In this document: in pieces, positions 44,408-53,712 of the stretch | Layout: the number at the start of each line of letters is the position of its first letter | How positions within the stretch are numbered: position 1 is the stretch's first letter | Source: Gellertiella hungarica | GTDB taxonomy: Bacteria; Pseudomonadota; Alphaproteobacteria; Rhizobiales; Rhizobiaceae | Direction of reading: 5' to 3' | Length of the DNA stretch: 64,000 bases | NCBI RefSeq assembly: GCF_014197145.1 | Contig: NZ_JACIEZ010000013.1 | Coordinates: 1 to 64,000, forward strand | Position numbers and translations under genes: made by a program | Notes under the pieces: generated by a model | The model's database searches: none | What the model saw: the letters and a program-made list of their open reading frames with translations, nothing else | Told to the model about the DNA's origin: nothing

Positions 44408-45250
44408 ATGAACCAGAGCCTCTTTTCACATCTGCCGGAGTTTCAGCCGGGCACCGTCTGGCTGGTCGGCGCAGGTCCGGGAGATCCCGGCCTGCTGACG
44501 ATGCTGGCCGTGAAGGCGCTTGGCGAAGCCGATGTCATCGTGCACGACGCGCTCGTCAACGACGACTGCCTGAAATTTGCCCGGCCGGGCGCAAAGCTTG
44601 AATTTGCCGGCAAGCGCGGGGGCAAGCCCTCTGCCAAGCAGCGCGACATCTCGCTCCGGCTGGTCGAGCTTGCCCGCCAGGGGCACCGCGTGCTGCGCCT
44701 GAAGGGTGGCGACCCCTTCGTCTTCGGCCGTGGCGGCGAAGAGGCCCTGACGCTTGTCGAGCACAATATCGGCTTCCGCGTGGTTCCCGGCATCACCGCC
44801 GGCATCGGCGGTCTTGCCTATGCCGGCATCCCGGTCACGCATCGCGAGGTCAATCATGCCGTGACCTTCCTGACCGGGCACGATTCCTCCGGGGTGATCC
44901 CGGACCGGATCGACTGGCAGGCCATCGGCCGCGGCTCCCCGGTCATCGTCATGTACATGGCGATGAAGCACATCGGGCAGATCAGCGCCAACCTGATTGC
45001 CGCCGGCCGTTCGCCGGACGAACCCGTTGCCTTCGTCTGCAATGCCGCGACGGGCAACCAGTCGGTGCTCGAGACCACGCTCGGCGACGCCGAGGATGCG
45101 GTCCGGCGTTCGGGCATCGAGCCGCCGGCCATCGTGGTCATCGGCGAGGTGGTGCGGCTGCGGCCCTCGCTCGACTGGCTGGGCGCTCTTTCCGGTCGCC
45201 GGCTCGTGTCCGATCCCTTCGATCCCCCGGCGGAGAAGGTGCCGGCATGA
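44408..45250 (+). CDS. cobA: Uroporphyrinogen-III C-methyltransferase
   Basis: 280-residue SUMT that methylates uroporphyrinogen III at C2 and C7 to precorrin-2, the entry to the corrin branch. GAGPGDPGLLTMLA near 19-32 and the SAM-binding LRLKGGDPFVFGRGGEE near 97-113 are diagnostic. It lacks the CysG oxidase/chelatase domain, as expected for CobA. The stop overlaps the cobB start (ATGA). Confidence 0.95.
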   Translation: MNQSLFSHLPEFQPGTVWLVGAGPGDPGLLTMLAVKALGEADVIVHDALVNDDCLKFARPGAKLEFAGKRGGKPSAKQRDISLRLVELARQGHRVLRLKGGDPFVFGRGGEEALTLVEHNIGFRVVPGITAGIGGLAYAGIPVTHREVNHAVTFLTGHDSSGVIPDRIDWQAIGRGSPVIVMYMAMKHIGQISANLIAAGRSPDEPVAFVCNAATGNQSVLETTLGDAEDAVRRSGIEPPAIVVIGEVVRLRPSLDWLGALSGRRLVSDPFDPPAEKVPA

Positions 45251-46569
45251 GCGGTCTGCTGATTGCCGCACCGTCTTCCGGTTCCGGCAAGACGACGGTA
45301 ACGCTGGGATTGCTGCGGGCGCTGAGAAACCGGGGCGTTGCGCTCGCACCCGGCAAGGCCGGCCCCGACTATATCGATCCTGCCTTCCATGCCGAGGCGA
45401 GCGGTACCGCCTGCCTCAATTTCGATCCCTGGGGCATGCGCCCCGAGCTGCTTCTTGCCAATGCGACCCTGCATTCCGGCGGTGGCCGAACGCTTGTCAT
45501 CGAGGCGATGATGGGGCTCTACGACAGCGCGGTCGACGGCAACGGCTCTCCGGCCGATCTTGCCGCCATTCTCGGCCTCAGCGTCATCCTCGTCGTCGAT
45601 TGCCGCGGCATGTCCCATTCGGTGGCGGCCCTGGTCGGGGGCTTCGCCAACCACCGGGTCGATACGCGGATTGCCGGCGTGATCCTCAACCGGGTGAATT
45701 CCGACCGCCACGAGCGGATGCTGCGCGACGCGCTGGAGCAGATCCGCATGCCCGTGCTCGCGGTCATCCGTTCATCCAGGGAACTGGTCGTGCCGGAGCG
45801 CCATCTCGGTCTCGTCCAGGCGGGCGAACTGGGCGGGCTCGACGCCTTCATCGAGAAGGCGGCATCCGCCGTCTCCGCCAAGGCCGATTTCGACCGCATC
45901 CTGATGGCGGCGCGCCAGGTGCCGCAGCGGCCCTCGGAAGGCAACATTCCGCGTCTGGCGCCGCTCGGGCAGCGCATCGCCATTGCCCGCGATACGGCCT
46001 TCGCCTTCGTCTACGAGCACATGCTGCTCGGCTGGCGCCGGCGCGGGGCCGACATCACCTTCTTCTCGCCCCTTGCCGATGAAGCCCCGGACAGCGCCGC
46101 CGATGCGATCTACCTTCCGGGCGGCTATCCCGAACTCCATGCGGGCAAGCTCGCCTCCAACCGCCGCTTCCTCGACGGTGTTCGCCATGCGGCGGAGCGG
46201 GGCGTGCGCGTGTTCGGCGAATGCGGCGGCTACATGACGCTCGGCGACGGCATCATCGATGCCGGCGGCGAGCGCCACGCGATGCTGGGGCTCCTGCCGC
46301 TCGTCACCAGTTTCCAGAACCGCAAGCGGCATCTCGGCTACCGCTACCTGACGCCGCTGGAAGGCACGCCCTTCCAGACGCCGATGCGCGGGCACGAGTT
46401 CCATTATGCGAGCATCGTTTCCGAAGGAGAAGACGCGGGCCGGCTCTTTGCCGCAAAGGATGCCGCGGGCAACGATCTCGGCCATGTCGGTCTCGTAAAG
46501 GGCTCGGTGGCCGGCTCCTTCATGCACCTGATCGATATCGAGGGGGACGTCAGGTGGAAGCGTCGCTGA
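45247..46569 (+). CDS. cobB: Hydrogenobyrinic acid a,c-diamide synthase
   Basis: 440-residue glutamine amidotransferase amidating the a and c side chains. The N-terminal P-loop APSSGSGKTTVTLGLL is at 8-23; the C-terminal glutaminase domain has FGECGGYMTLG near 322-332 (Cys near 325). It overlaps cobA by 4 bases at its start and cobC by 16 bases at its end, showing tight coupling. Confidence 0.95.
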   Translation: MSGLLIAAPSSGSGKTTVTLGLLRALRNRGVALAPGKAGPDYIDPAFHAEASGTACLNFDPWGMRPELLLANATLHSGGGRTLVIEAMMGLYDSAVDGNGSPADLAAILGLSVILVVDCRGMSHSVAALVGGFANHRVDTRIAGVILNRVNSDRHERMLRDALEQIRMPVLAVIRSSRELVVPERHLGLVQAGELGGLDAFIEKAASAVSAKADFDRILMAARQVPQRPSEGNIPRLAPLGQRIAIARDTAFAFVYEHMLLGWRRRGADITFFSPLADEAPDSAADAIYLPGGYPELHAGKLASNRRFLDGVRHAAERGVRVFGECGGYMTLGDGIIDAGGERHAMLGLLPLVTSFQNRKRHLGYRYLTPLEGTPFQTPMRGHEFHYASIVSEGEDAGRLFAAKDAAGNDLGHVGLVKGSVAGSFMHLIDIEGDVRWKRR

Positions 46570-47591
46570 AGGCCGATGCCGCCGCGCCCGTTCCCGCGCC
46601 CATCCTCCACGGCGGCGGCGTGACGGAAGCCGCGCGTGCCTATGGCGGCACGGTTGCCGACTGGCTCGACCTGTCGACGGGCATCAATCCCAACCCGGTT
46701 GCGCTTCCCGCCATTCCGATGGATGCGTGGCACCGCTTGCCGGACCGGCATCTCGCCGATGCCGCGCGGCTGGCTGCCAGCGCCTATTATGGCGCCGTGA
46801 ACTGCCTGCCGCTGCCGGCGCCGGGCACCCAGTCGGTGATCCAGCACCTGCCGAAGCTTGCCCCGCAGGGCAGGCGGGTTGCCGTGCTTTCGCCGACCTA
46901 TGGAGAATATGTCCGGGTTCTCTCCGCCGCGGGGCTCGCCGTCGACCGCATCGAGACGCTCGATGCCGTCACCGCCGATCACGGCCTCGTGGTGGTCGTC
47001 AATCCCAACAATCCGACGGGACGGGTCTGGCAGAAGGCGGAGCTTGCGGCGCTTGCCGGCCGGCTTGCCGCCAACGGCGCAAGGCTGCATGTGGACGAAG
47101 CCTTTGCCGATGGCGGTGCTGCCGAAAGCATGGCCCCGGAAGCGGGCAGGGCGCAGGGGCTCACCGTCTTCCGCTCCTTCGGAAAGTTCTTCGGCCTTGC
47201 CGGACTTCGCCTCGGCTTCGTTCTGGGCTCGGAGGCGGATCTGTCGCGCTTTGCGGACTGGCTCGGGCCCTGGCCCGTATCGGGACCGGCCCTGGTGATT
47301 GCCGAGCGGCTGATGCGGAGCGACCTTTCGGGCGTCCGCGCCCGGATCGCCGAGCGGCATGAGGCGCTGTTGCGGGTGCTGGAGCGGGCGGGGCTCGCCG
47401 TCGTCGGCGGTTCGCGGCTCTTCGTCCTCGTGGATCACCCGCAGGCCGACCGGCTTCACGATCACCTCTGCCGGAATCATATCCTCGTCCGCAAGTTCGA
47501 TTACAACGGACGCTGGCTGCGCTTCGGCCTCGCACCCGATGCTGCCGCCGACACGAGACTGCTGAAGGCGCTGGAGGAATTTGCCGCATGA
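46554..47591 (+). CDS. cobC: CobC, threonine-phosphate decarboxylase-type aminotransferase
   Basis: 345-residue class I/II PLP enzyme. It begins HGGGVTEAARAYGG near 19-32, with DLSTGINPNP typical of L-threonine-O-3-phosphate decarboxylase (CobC/CobD); PNNPTGR near 151 and PLP Lys K211 in SFGKFFGLAG. It supplies aminopropanol phosphate for the nucleotide loop. The GTG start at 46554 lies after GAGGGGG and inside the 3' end of cobB. Confidence 0.92.
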   Translation: MEASLKADAAAPVPAPILHGGGVTEAARAYGGTVADWLDLSTGINPNPVALPAIPMDAWHRLPDRHLADAARLAASAYYGAVNCLPLPAPGTQSVIQHLPKLAPQGRRVAVLSPTYGEYVRVLSAAGLAVDRIETLDAVTADHGLVVVVNPNNPTGRVWQKAELAALAGRLAANGARLHVDEAFADGGAAESMAPEAGRAQGLTVFRSFGKFFGLAGLRLGFVLGSEADLSRFADWLGPWPVSGPALVIAERLMRSDLSGVRARIAERHEALLRVLERAGLAVVGGSRLFVLVDHPQADRLHDHLCRNHILVRKFDYNGRWLRFGLAPDAAADTRLLKALEEFAA

Positions 47592-48568
47592 GTTGCCGGT
47601 TTGTCGTGCTTGCGCTCGCGCTCCTGATCGATCGCATCTTCGGCGACCCGGACTGGCTGTGGCGGAAATATCCGCATCCCGTGGTGTTCTTCGGCCACGC
47701 GATTTCCTTCTTCGACCGGCGCTGGAACGACCCGGCCCTTTCCTTCGAGGCGCGGCGGCGCAACGGCGTTCTGGCGCTTGTCCTGCTGCTTGCCGGAAGC
47801 CTGCTCCTCGGCCACGTCATCCATCGCCTGCTCGCCCATTTCGGCTGGCCGGGTCTCCTCCTCGAGGCGGTGATCGCCTCGGTGCTCCTGGCGCAGAAGA
47901 GCCTCGCGGATCATGTGATGGCGGTGCGGAACGGGCTTCTGGACGATGGCCTTGCCGGCGGGCGCCGGGCGGTTTCCATGATCGTCGGCCGGGATCCCGA
48001 GACGCTCGACGAGCCGGCGGTGTGCCGGGCGGCCATCGAAAGCCTGTCGGAGAACTTTTCCGATGGCGTCGTCGCGCCGGCCTTCTGGTTCGCGATCCTC
48101 GGCCTGCCGGGGCTCATGGCCTACAAGATGCTGAACACCGCCGACAGCATGATCGGCCACAAGTCCGACCGGTACCTGGCCTTCGGCTGGGCCTCGGCCC
48201 GCACGGATGACTGGGCGAACCTCATTCCCGCGCGCCTTTCCGTGCTGCTGATTGCCGCTGCCGCATGGGTGCGGCTCGGGGCTGCTGCCGCGCGTCTTTC
48301 CGTCGGCACGGCGCTGCGGGATGCGGGGCTCCATCGTTCCCCCAATTCCGGCTGGCCGGAATGCGCCATGGCCGGCGCGCTCGGCATCCAGCTTGCCGGG
48401 CCGCGCATCTATGGCGGCGTCATGGTGAGCGAGCCGATGATGAACGGGTCCGGCCGCGCGGCGATCGGCGCTGCCGAAATCGGCGCCGCGGTCGATCTCT
48501 TCCTCACCGCCTGCTCGGTGCTGCTCGCCCTCGTCGCTGCCGGGGCGGTGCTTGCCGCTATTCTCTGA
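47588..48568 (+). CDS. cobD: Adenosylcobinamide-phosphate synthase (CbiB-type)
   Basis: 326-residue membrane protein that attaches aminopropanol (phosphate) to cobyric acid. Hydrophobic spans occur near 5-15, 58-78, 88-105, 155-175, 205-225 and 300-326; LIDRIFGDPDWLWRKYPHPV at 13-32 and SMIGHKSDRYLAFGWASARTDDWAN near 193-217 are the family blocks. ATGA overlap with cobC. Last gene of the cobABCD group. Confidence 0.94.
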   Translation: MSCRFVVLALALLIDRIFGDPDWLWRKYPHPVVFFGHAISFFDRRWNDPALSFEARRRNGVLALVLLLAGSLLLGHVIHRLLAHFGWPGLLLEAVIASVLLAQKSLADHVMAVRNGLLDDGLAGGRRAVSMIVGRDPETLDEPAVCRAAIESLSENFSDGVVAPAFWFAILGLPGLMAYKMLNTADSMIGHKSDRYLAFGWASARTDDWANLIPARLSVLLIAAAAWVRLGAAAARLSVGTALRDAGLHRSPNSGWPECAMAGALGIQLAGPRIYGGVMVSEPMMNGSGRAAIGAAEIGAAVDLFLTACSVLLALVAAGAVLAAIL

Positions 48569-48783
48569 CGCCGGGAGCGTGCAACCTCGGCAGGAATGCC
48601 GCGCACCCCTTTCATCGCTCCATGACGCTGCCGCAAAGTATTGAAACAACACTTTCTTAGCGCTGTGCAATCGAAGCGCGGCATTTTGTGCCCGTTTGGG
48701 GCAGATTTTCAGCGATTTTCAATAAATTCGCGCTTCCCTTGTTCCCAGGAAGAAACAACCTCACGGGGAACGGGGTATCCAAC

Positions 48784-49212
48784 ATGAAGAAGCTCTTCAC
48801 CGCCATGGCCGCAATCGCCTTGTCCTGCGGGCTCTCGGGCGTTGCCGAGGCGGCGACGCTGGTCGCCAAGGTGAGCATCGCCGAACAGAAGATGGTCGTC
48901 TACAAGAACGGTTTTGAAAAATATAGTTGGCCGGTCTCCACCGCGCGGCGCGGATACTATACACCGACGGGAAATTACACGGCGAAGTGGGCTTCGAAGA
49001 ATCACCGCTCGAAGAAATACGACAACGCCCCCATGCCCTATGCCATCTTCTTCAATGGCGGCTATGCGGTTCACGCGACCTTCGACCTGAAGCGTCTCGG
49101 GCGCCCTGCCTCGCATGGCTGCGTGCGGCTTCACCCCGACAATGCCGCGACCTTCTTCTCGATGGCGCTGGAAGAGGGGCTCGGCAACACGAAGATCATC
49201 ATCACCCAGTAA
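48784..49212 (+). CDS. L,D-transpeptidase (YkuD domain), exported
   Basis: 142-residue exported enzyme. A 23-residue signal peptide (MKKLFTAMAAIALSCGLSG...) ends near AEAA. The YkuD domain ends with the catalytic HGCVRL, Cys113, preceded by the His of YAVHATF near 97. It would cross-link peptidoglycan or anchor lipoproteins. It has its own promoter region (48569-48783, AT-rich, no gene). Confidence 0.92.
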   Translation: MKKLFTAMAAIALSCGLSGVAEAATLVAKVSIAEQKMVVYKNGFEKYSWPVSTARRGYYTPTGNYTAKWASKNHRSKKYDNAPMPYAIFFNGGYAVHATFDLKRLGRPASHGCVRLHPDNAATFFSMALEEGLGNTKIIITQ

Positions 49213-49236
49213 GGCGGGGCGAAGGACCGGGTCCGG

Positions 49237-49962
49237 TCAGTCGTTGCCGGCAGCGCGCGAAAGCCGGTCCATGTCCGGCACCGTGACCAGACGGTTGTTC
49301 TCGATCTGGATGACGCCATCCTTGCGCAGCTTGGTCATCTGGCGGCTGACGGTCTCGATGGTCAGGCCGAGGAAATCCGCGATGTCGGCGCGCGAAAGCG
49401 GCAGTTCGTAGGTCATGCTCTCGCCCTTCTCGGGGTCGAGATGGGTGGCGATGAGGTAGAGGAAGCTTGCCACCTTTTCCTGCGCGGTCTTGCGGCCGAG
49501 GGTCAGCATCCAGTCGCGCGCCTCGTCCAGCTCCTTCAGCGCCTGGTTGTGCAGCTGGTGCTCCAGGTTGGACGATTCGGAAACGAGCCGCTCGATGATC
49601 GGCTTGGGGAAGACGCAGACCTCGGTATCGGTCGCGGCTTCTGCCGTCAGCGTGCTTTCGTGATGGAAGGGCCGGCCGATGAAATCGGGCGCGAACTGCA
49701 GCCCGACGATCTGCTGGCGGCCATCGGCCATCATCTTGGAAAGCTTGATCACACCCTTGAGGATGTTGGAGTAGGAGGCGACGCGCTCGCCCTGGCCGAC
49801 GACCTCGTTGCCGGCATGAACCACCTTGCGGGTCGAATGCTTGGAAAGCTCCACCAGCTGCTGGGGCGTCAGGACACCGCAGACCCCGCCGTGGCGGGCT
49901 TCGCAGGAGCGGCATACCACCGGAACCTCCGAGTTGTGTATGTCCTTGCGCATCATGTCCAT
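49237..49962 (-). CDS. fnrN: FNR-type oxygen-responsive regulator (FnrN/FnrL)
   Basis: 241-residue Crp/Fnr regulator. Cys17-x2-Cys20-x7-Cys28 at the N-terminus plus Cys116 (TDTEVCVFP) form the oxygen-labile 4Fe-4S site. The C-terminal HTH reads LSRADIADFLGLTIETVSRQMTKL, with E-x2-SR as in FNR for TTGAT half-sites. ATG at 49962 follows AGGGGAC; a longer in-frame start exists. It is divergent to hemN with an FNR box between, so autoregulation is possible. Confidence 0.93.
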   Translation of the reverse strand: MDMMRKDIHNSEVPVVCRSCEARHGGVCGVLTPQQLVELSKHSTRKVVHAGNEVVGQGERVASYSNILKGVIKLSKMMADGRQQIVGLQFAPDFIGRPFHHESTLTAEAATDTEVCVFPKPIIERLVSESSNLEHQLHNQALKELDEARDWMLTLGRKTAQEKVASFLYLIATHLDPEKGESMTYELPLSRADIADFLGLTIETVSRQMTKLRKDGVIQIENNRLVTVPDMDRLSRAAGND

Positions 49963-50130
49963 GTCAGTCCCCTGCGTCGTCAAGCCAGCTTCGCGAGCCG
50001 GCCACGTCCCCACGCTTACCACCGGTTGCCTAGTCAATTAACCGAGGCAATTCAATCGTCACGCGGGATTTGCGCCCCCGGCAATTCGCCGCATATCGAG
50101 CATTGCTGCATAAAGGTGGTACGATGCAAT

Positions 50131-50144
50131 TTGATTGAAGTCAA
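50131..50144. promoter_or_regulatory. FNR box upstream of hemN
   Basis: TTGATTGAAGTCAA, one mismatch from TTGAT-N4-ATCAA, 73 bases before the hemN start and on the far side about 170 bases from fnrN. Suits activation of hemN under low oxygen. Confidence 0.75.
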
Positions 50145-50217
50145 AGAGCATGGCGTCCGACCAAGGTAGTGACGTCCTTATGCCGCATCGGGCAGCTGGA
50201 CAGAAAGGCACCTTGCC

Positions 50218-51567
50218 GTGACCGAAGAGCTTTTGACGAAATATTCCGCCGCCGTTCCCCGCTACACGAGTTATCCGACCGCGCCGCATTTCGGCACGCA
50301 GATCGATGCCGGAACCTATGGCGACTGGCTTTCCGCGCTCAGCGACGGGCAGACGCTCTCGCTCTATTTCCACATTCCCTATTGCGACCGGCTGTGCTGG
50401 TTCTGTGCCTGCCACACCAAGCACACGCTGCGCTACGAGCCGATTGCCAAGTATCTGGCATCCCTGCGCCGCGAGATCGAAACCATCGGCGGCAAGGTCA
50501 CCCGCGGTGCGCGCGTCACCGCGATCCACTTCGGCGGCGGCTCGCCCACCATGGTCAAGCCCGACGACCTGCGCGACCTGATGGCGCATATCCGCACCCA
50601 TTTCACGCTCGATCCGAAGGCGGAGATTTCCGTGGAGATGGATCCGAACGATCTCGACGACGCCCGCTACGACGCGCTGGCCGACATCGGCATGACGCGC
50701 GCGAGCCTCGGCGTGCAGGATTTCAATCCCGTCGTGCAGAAGGCGATCAACCGCATCCAGACCTTCGAACACACCAAATCCGTGGTGGATGCGGTGCGGG
50801 CACGGGGTGTCCATTCGGTCAATTGCGACATTCTCTACGGGCTGCCCTACCAGACCATCGAATCGGTCGAGGCCACCGTGGCGCAGATCCTTTCGCTCGA
50901 TCCCGACCGCGTCGCGCTGTTCGGCTACGCCCATGTGCCGTGGATGAAGAAGCACCAGACCATGATCCCCGAGGCGGCTCTTCCGGACGCCATGGAGCGC
51001 TTCCGCCAGATGAGCCGCGCTGCCGACATGCTGATCGCCGCGGGCTACGAACCCATCGGCATCGATCATTTCGCCAAGCCTGCCGATACGCTGGCGATCG
51101 CCGCGCGGGAAGGCACGCTCAGGCGCAACTTCCAGGGCTATACGGATGATGCCGCCGATGCGCTGATCGGCATGGGGGCATCCTCCATCGGCCAGCTGCC
51201 GCAGGGTTACGTGCAGAACATTCCGGCCACCGGCGAATACGAGCGGATGGTCGATGAGGGCGGGCTTGCCGCGGTGCGCGGGATTGCGCTTTCGGATGAC
51301 GACCGGCTGCGCGCGGATGTGATCGAGCGGATCATGTGCAGTTTCGGCTTCCGCTTTTCCGATATCCGCAACCGCCACGGCGCGCTTGCGGAAGCGGTCA
51401 TCGCCGAGGCGAAGGCCTTCGCCGCCGCCGGCCGCGACGGCCTCTGCCGGATCGAATCGGACGGCTTCTGGCTGACCGAAACGGGCAAGCCCTTTGCCCG
51501 GGTTGCAGCAGCCCGCTTCGATACCTATCTCGGCAACGGGAAGGGCCGCCATTCGGTCGCCGTCTAG
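50218..51567 (+). CDS. hemN: Oxygen-independent coproporphyrinogen III dehydrogenase
   Basis: 449-residue radical-SAM enzyme for haem synthesis at low oxygen. The cluster motif is C56-x3-C60-x2-C63-x-C65 (YCDRLCWFCACHTK), the full HemN signature rather than the HemW variant. The C-terminal HemN domain contains FRFSDIRNRHG. The GTG start follows AAAGG. It is preceded by an FNR box and lies divergent from fnrN. Confidence 0.95.
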   Translation: MTEELLTKYSAAVPRYTSYPTAPHFGTQIDAGTYGDWLSALSDGQTLSLYFHIPYCDRLCWFCACHTKHTLRYEPIAKYLASLRREIETIGGKVTRGARVTAIHFGGGSPTMVKPDDLRDLMAHIRTHFTLDPKAEISVEMDPNDLDDARYDALADIGMTRASLGVQDFNPVVQKAINRIQTFEHTKSVVDAVRARGVHSVNCDILYGLPYQTIESVEATVAQILSLDPDRVALFGYAHVPWMKKHQTMIPEAALPDAMERFRQMSRAADMLIAAGYEPIGIDHFAKPADTLAIAAREGTLRRNFQGYTDDAADALIGMGASSIGQLPQGYVQNIPATGEYERMVDEGGLAAVRGIALSDDDRLRADVIERIMCSFGFRFSDIRNRHGALAEAVIAEAKAFAAAGRDGLCRIESDGFWLTETGKPFARVAAARFDTYLGNGKGRHSVAV

Positions 51568-51694
51568 GCGTTTGGCATGCTGTTTCTGTCACAGGGAAGG
51601 GTCAAAATTTCCGCAATGCGGGACGAAAGCATTGGCTTTTGGGTGATCTTTCCCTATGACGATACCTCAAATTGACATGACATGAGGTAATGGC

Positions 51695-51973
51695 GTGACT
51701 GCTACATTCGACAAGGTTGCCGACATCATCGCGGAAACGAGCGAAATCGATCGCGAGACGATTACGCCCGAAAGCCACACGATCGACGATCTCGGCATCG
51801 ACAGCCTCGACTTCCTCGACATCGTATTCGCGATCGACAAGGAATTCGGCATCAAGATTCCGCTGGAGCAGTGGACTCAGGAAGTCAACGAAGGCAAGGT
51901 TTCCACCGAAGAATACTTCGTGCTGAAGAACCTCTGCGCCAAGATCGACGAACTGCGCGCCGCCAAGGCCTGA
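51695..51973 (+). CDS. acpXL: Acyl carrier protein AcpXL
   Basis: 92-residue acyl carrier protein for the C28 hydroxy fatty acid of rhizobial lipid A. The phosphopantetheine Ser is S37 in GIDSLDFLD. It starts with GTG. It is longer and has an altered helix III compared with ordinary AcpP, as known for AcpXL. Head of the acpXL-fabZXL-fabF2XL-fabF1XL-adh-lpxXL operon. Confidence 0.95.
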
Positions 51974-51997
51974 CAGCCCGACGGAACGGAGGCCTCC

Positions 51998-52486
51998 ATG
52001 CTCCTGGAATATTTCCAGATGATCGATCATGTGGAGGCCGTCGACCTCCGGAAGCGCGTCCTGAAGGCGCGCTCGGTCGTGCCCGAAAAAAGCCCCGTCT
52101 TCGAAGGACATTTCCCCGGGATGCCGCTGGTGCCCGGGGTTTTGCTCATTGAAACCATGGCGCAGGCCAGCGGCTTTCTGGTGCTGGCGGTCACGGATTT
52201 CGCGGCCATGCCCTTCCTGATGAGCGTCGACGGCGCCAAGATGCGCACCTTCGTGGAGCCGTCGGCCGTGCTCGACATCGAGGCGGAGCTGGAGCATGAC
52301 GGATCGGGCTTCGCCGTTACCAGGGCGCGCATCACCGCGGGCGGCAAGAAGGTGTGCGATGCGCAGCTGAAGCTGCGAACCATGCCTTTCGACCAGGTGC
52401 CGCTCGCCGACATCGTCAAGAACCGGGCCCGCGAAGTGGGCCTCATGGATGCCATCCGTGCGGGAGATCCGCCGACTGGCAATTGA
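51998..52486 (+). CDS. fabZXL: 3-hydroxyacyl-ACP dehydratase, FabZ-like (XL)
   Basis: 162-residue hot-dog dehydratase. The catalytic region is VFEGHFPGMPLVPGVLLIE near 30-48, with the active His in GHFPG. Dehydrates 3-hydroxyacyl-AcpXL during VLCFA elongation. ATG follows GGAGG. Confidence 0.92.
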   Translation: MLLEYFQMIDHVEAVDLRKRVLKARSVVPEKSPVFEGHFPGMPLVPGVLLIETMAQASGFLVLAVTDFAAMPFLMSVDGAKMRTFVEPSAVLDIEAELEHDGSGFAVTRARITAGGKKVCDAQLKLRTMPFDQVPLADIVKNRAREVGLMDAIRAGDPPTGN

Positions 52487-52495
52487 GGAAAGATC

Positions 52496-53701
52496 ATGAA
52501 GAGATCCGATCAGGACGTGGTCATCACCGGCGTCGGCATCGTTACCTGCCTCGGCGTCGGCAAAGAGGCACATGTGGCGGCCCTGACGGGCGCCGAAGCG
52601 CCGCAGCCCCGCATCGAGGCGGAAAAATTCGCGCCCTATCCGGTGCACCCGCTTCCCGAGATCGACTGGTCGCAGCAGATCGCCAAGAAGGGCGACCAGC
52701 GCCAGATGGAAAACTGGCAGCGGCTGGGCGTCTTCGCCGCCGGACTGGCGCTTGACGATTCCGGCTTCAAGGACAATGCCGAGGCGGTCGGCTCCATGGA
52801 CATGATCGTCGCCGCCGGCGGTGGCGAGCGCGACGTTGCGGTGGATTCCCTCATCGTCGACGAGGGCCTCAAGCGCAATGACCGCGAGCAGCTCCTCAAC
52901 GAGAAGCTGACGACGGAGCTGCGCCCGACGCTGTTTCTCGCCCAGCTTTCCAACCTGATGGCCGGCAACATCTCCATCGTGCACAAGGTCACCGGGTCGT
53001 CCCGCACCTTCATGGGCGAGGAAGGTGCCGGCATTTCCGCCGTCGAGACCGCCTTTGCCCGCATCAAGGCCGGCCAGTCCACGCATACGCTGGTGGGCGG
53101 CGCCTTTTCGGCCGAACGTATCGACATCCTCCTGCTCATCGAGGCGATCCAGGGCCATTCCCGTGGCGGCTGGAAACCCTTCTGGTCGCGCGATCCCGCC
53201 GATGGCGGCGGCATGATGCTCGGCTCCGTCGGCGCATTCCTGATGCTGGAAAGCCGCGCCCATGCGCAAGCGCGCGGTGCGAAGATCTATGCGGTCATCG
53301 ACGCCATCGAGGGCGATCGCGGCAGCCGCGACGAGGGCCGCCTCGAAGCCCGTCTCGGCCGTCTGCTGGAGGGGGCGAAGGCGCTTCCTGCTGACGAAAC
53401 CGTGGTCTTTTCCGGCTCGACCGGCTTCCACGATCTGGCGGCGCGCGAGAAGGCGACGCTGGACACGGCAGTTCCCGGCGTGCCGGTGCGCGCCTATGGC
53501 GGTCTTTCGGGCCATGGGGTGGAAGCGCAGTTCCCGCTGGGGCTCGCCTTTGCGGCGCTCGCGCTCGGCGAGCAGGCCAAGGTTCCGCCTTTCGACCCGG
53601 CGCATGAGGCTCCCGCCGCCAAGCCGGCCCGCCATGCCATCGTCACCACTGTCGGTCATGTGCGCGGGGAGGGGGTAGCCCTTCTCTCCGCCGACGCGTG
53701 A
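52496..53701 (+). CDS. fabF2XL: Beta-ketoacyl-ACP synthase-like FabF2XL lacking the catalytic Cys
   Basis: 401-residue thiolase-fold protein of the VLCFA cluster. The region that should read TACASG instead reads SSRTFMGEEGAGISAVE (near 165-182), with no Cys, while the two His (TGFHDLA near 309; LSGHGVE near 339) are retained. It is therefore unlikely to be condensing by itself and resembles the chain-length factor partner of type II systems. It lies directly upstream of and overlapping the regulatory region of the active FabF1XL gene. Confidence 0.88.
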   Translation: MKRSDQDVVITGVGIVTCLGVGKEAHVAALTGAEAPQPRIEAEKFAPYPVHPLPEIDWSQQIAKKGDQRQMENWQRLGVFAAGLALDDSGFKDNAEAVGSMDMIVAAGGGERDVAVDSLIVDEGLKRNDREQLLNEKLTTELRPTLFLAQLSNLMAGNISIVHKVTGSSRTFMGEEGAGISAVETAFARIKAGQSTHTLVGGAFSAERIDILLLIEAIQGHSRGGWKPFWSRDPADGGGMMLGSVGAFLMLESRAHAQARGAKIYAVIDAIEGDRGSRDEGRLEARLGRLLEGAKALPADETVVFSGSTGFHDLAAREKATLDTAVPGVPVRAYGGLSGHGVEAQFPLGLAFAALALGEQAKVPPFDPAHEAPAAKPARHAIVTTVGHVRGEGVALLSADA

Positions 53702-53712
53702 GGAGAAGCACC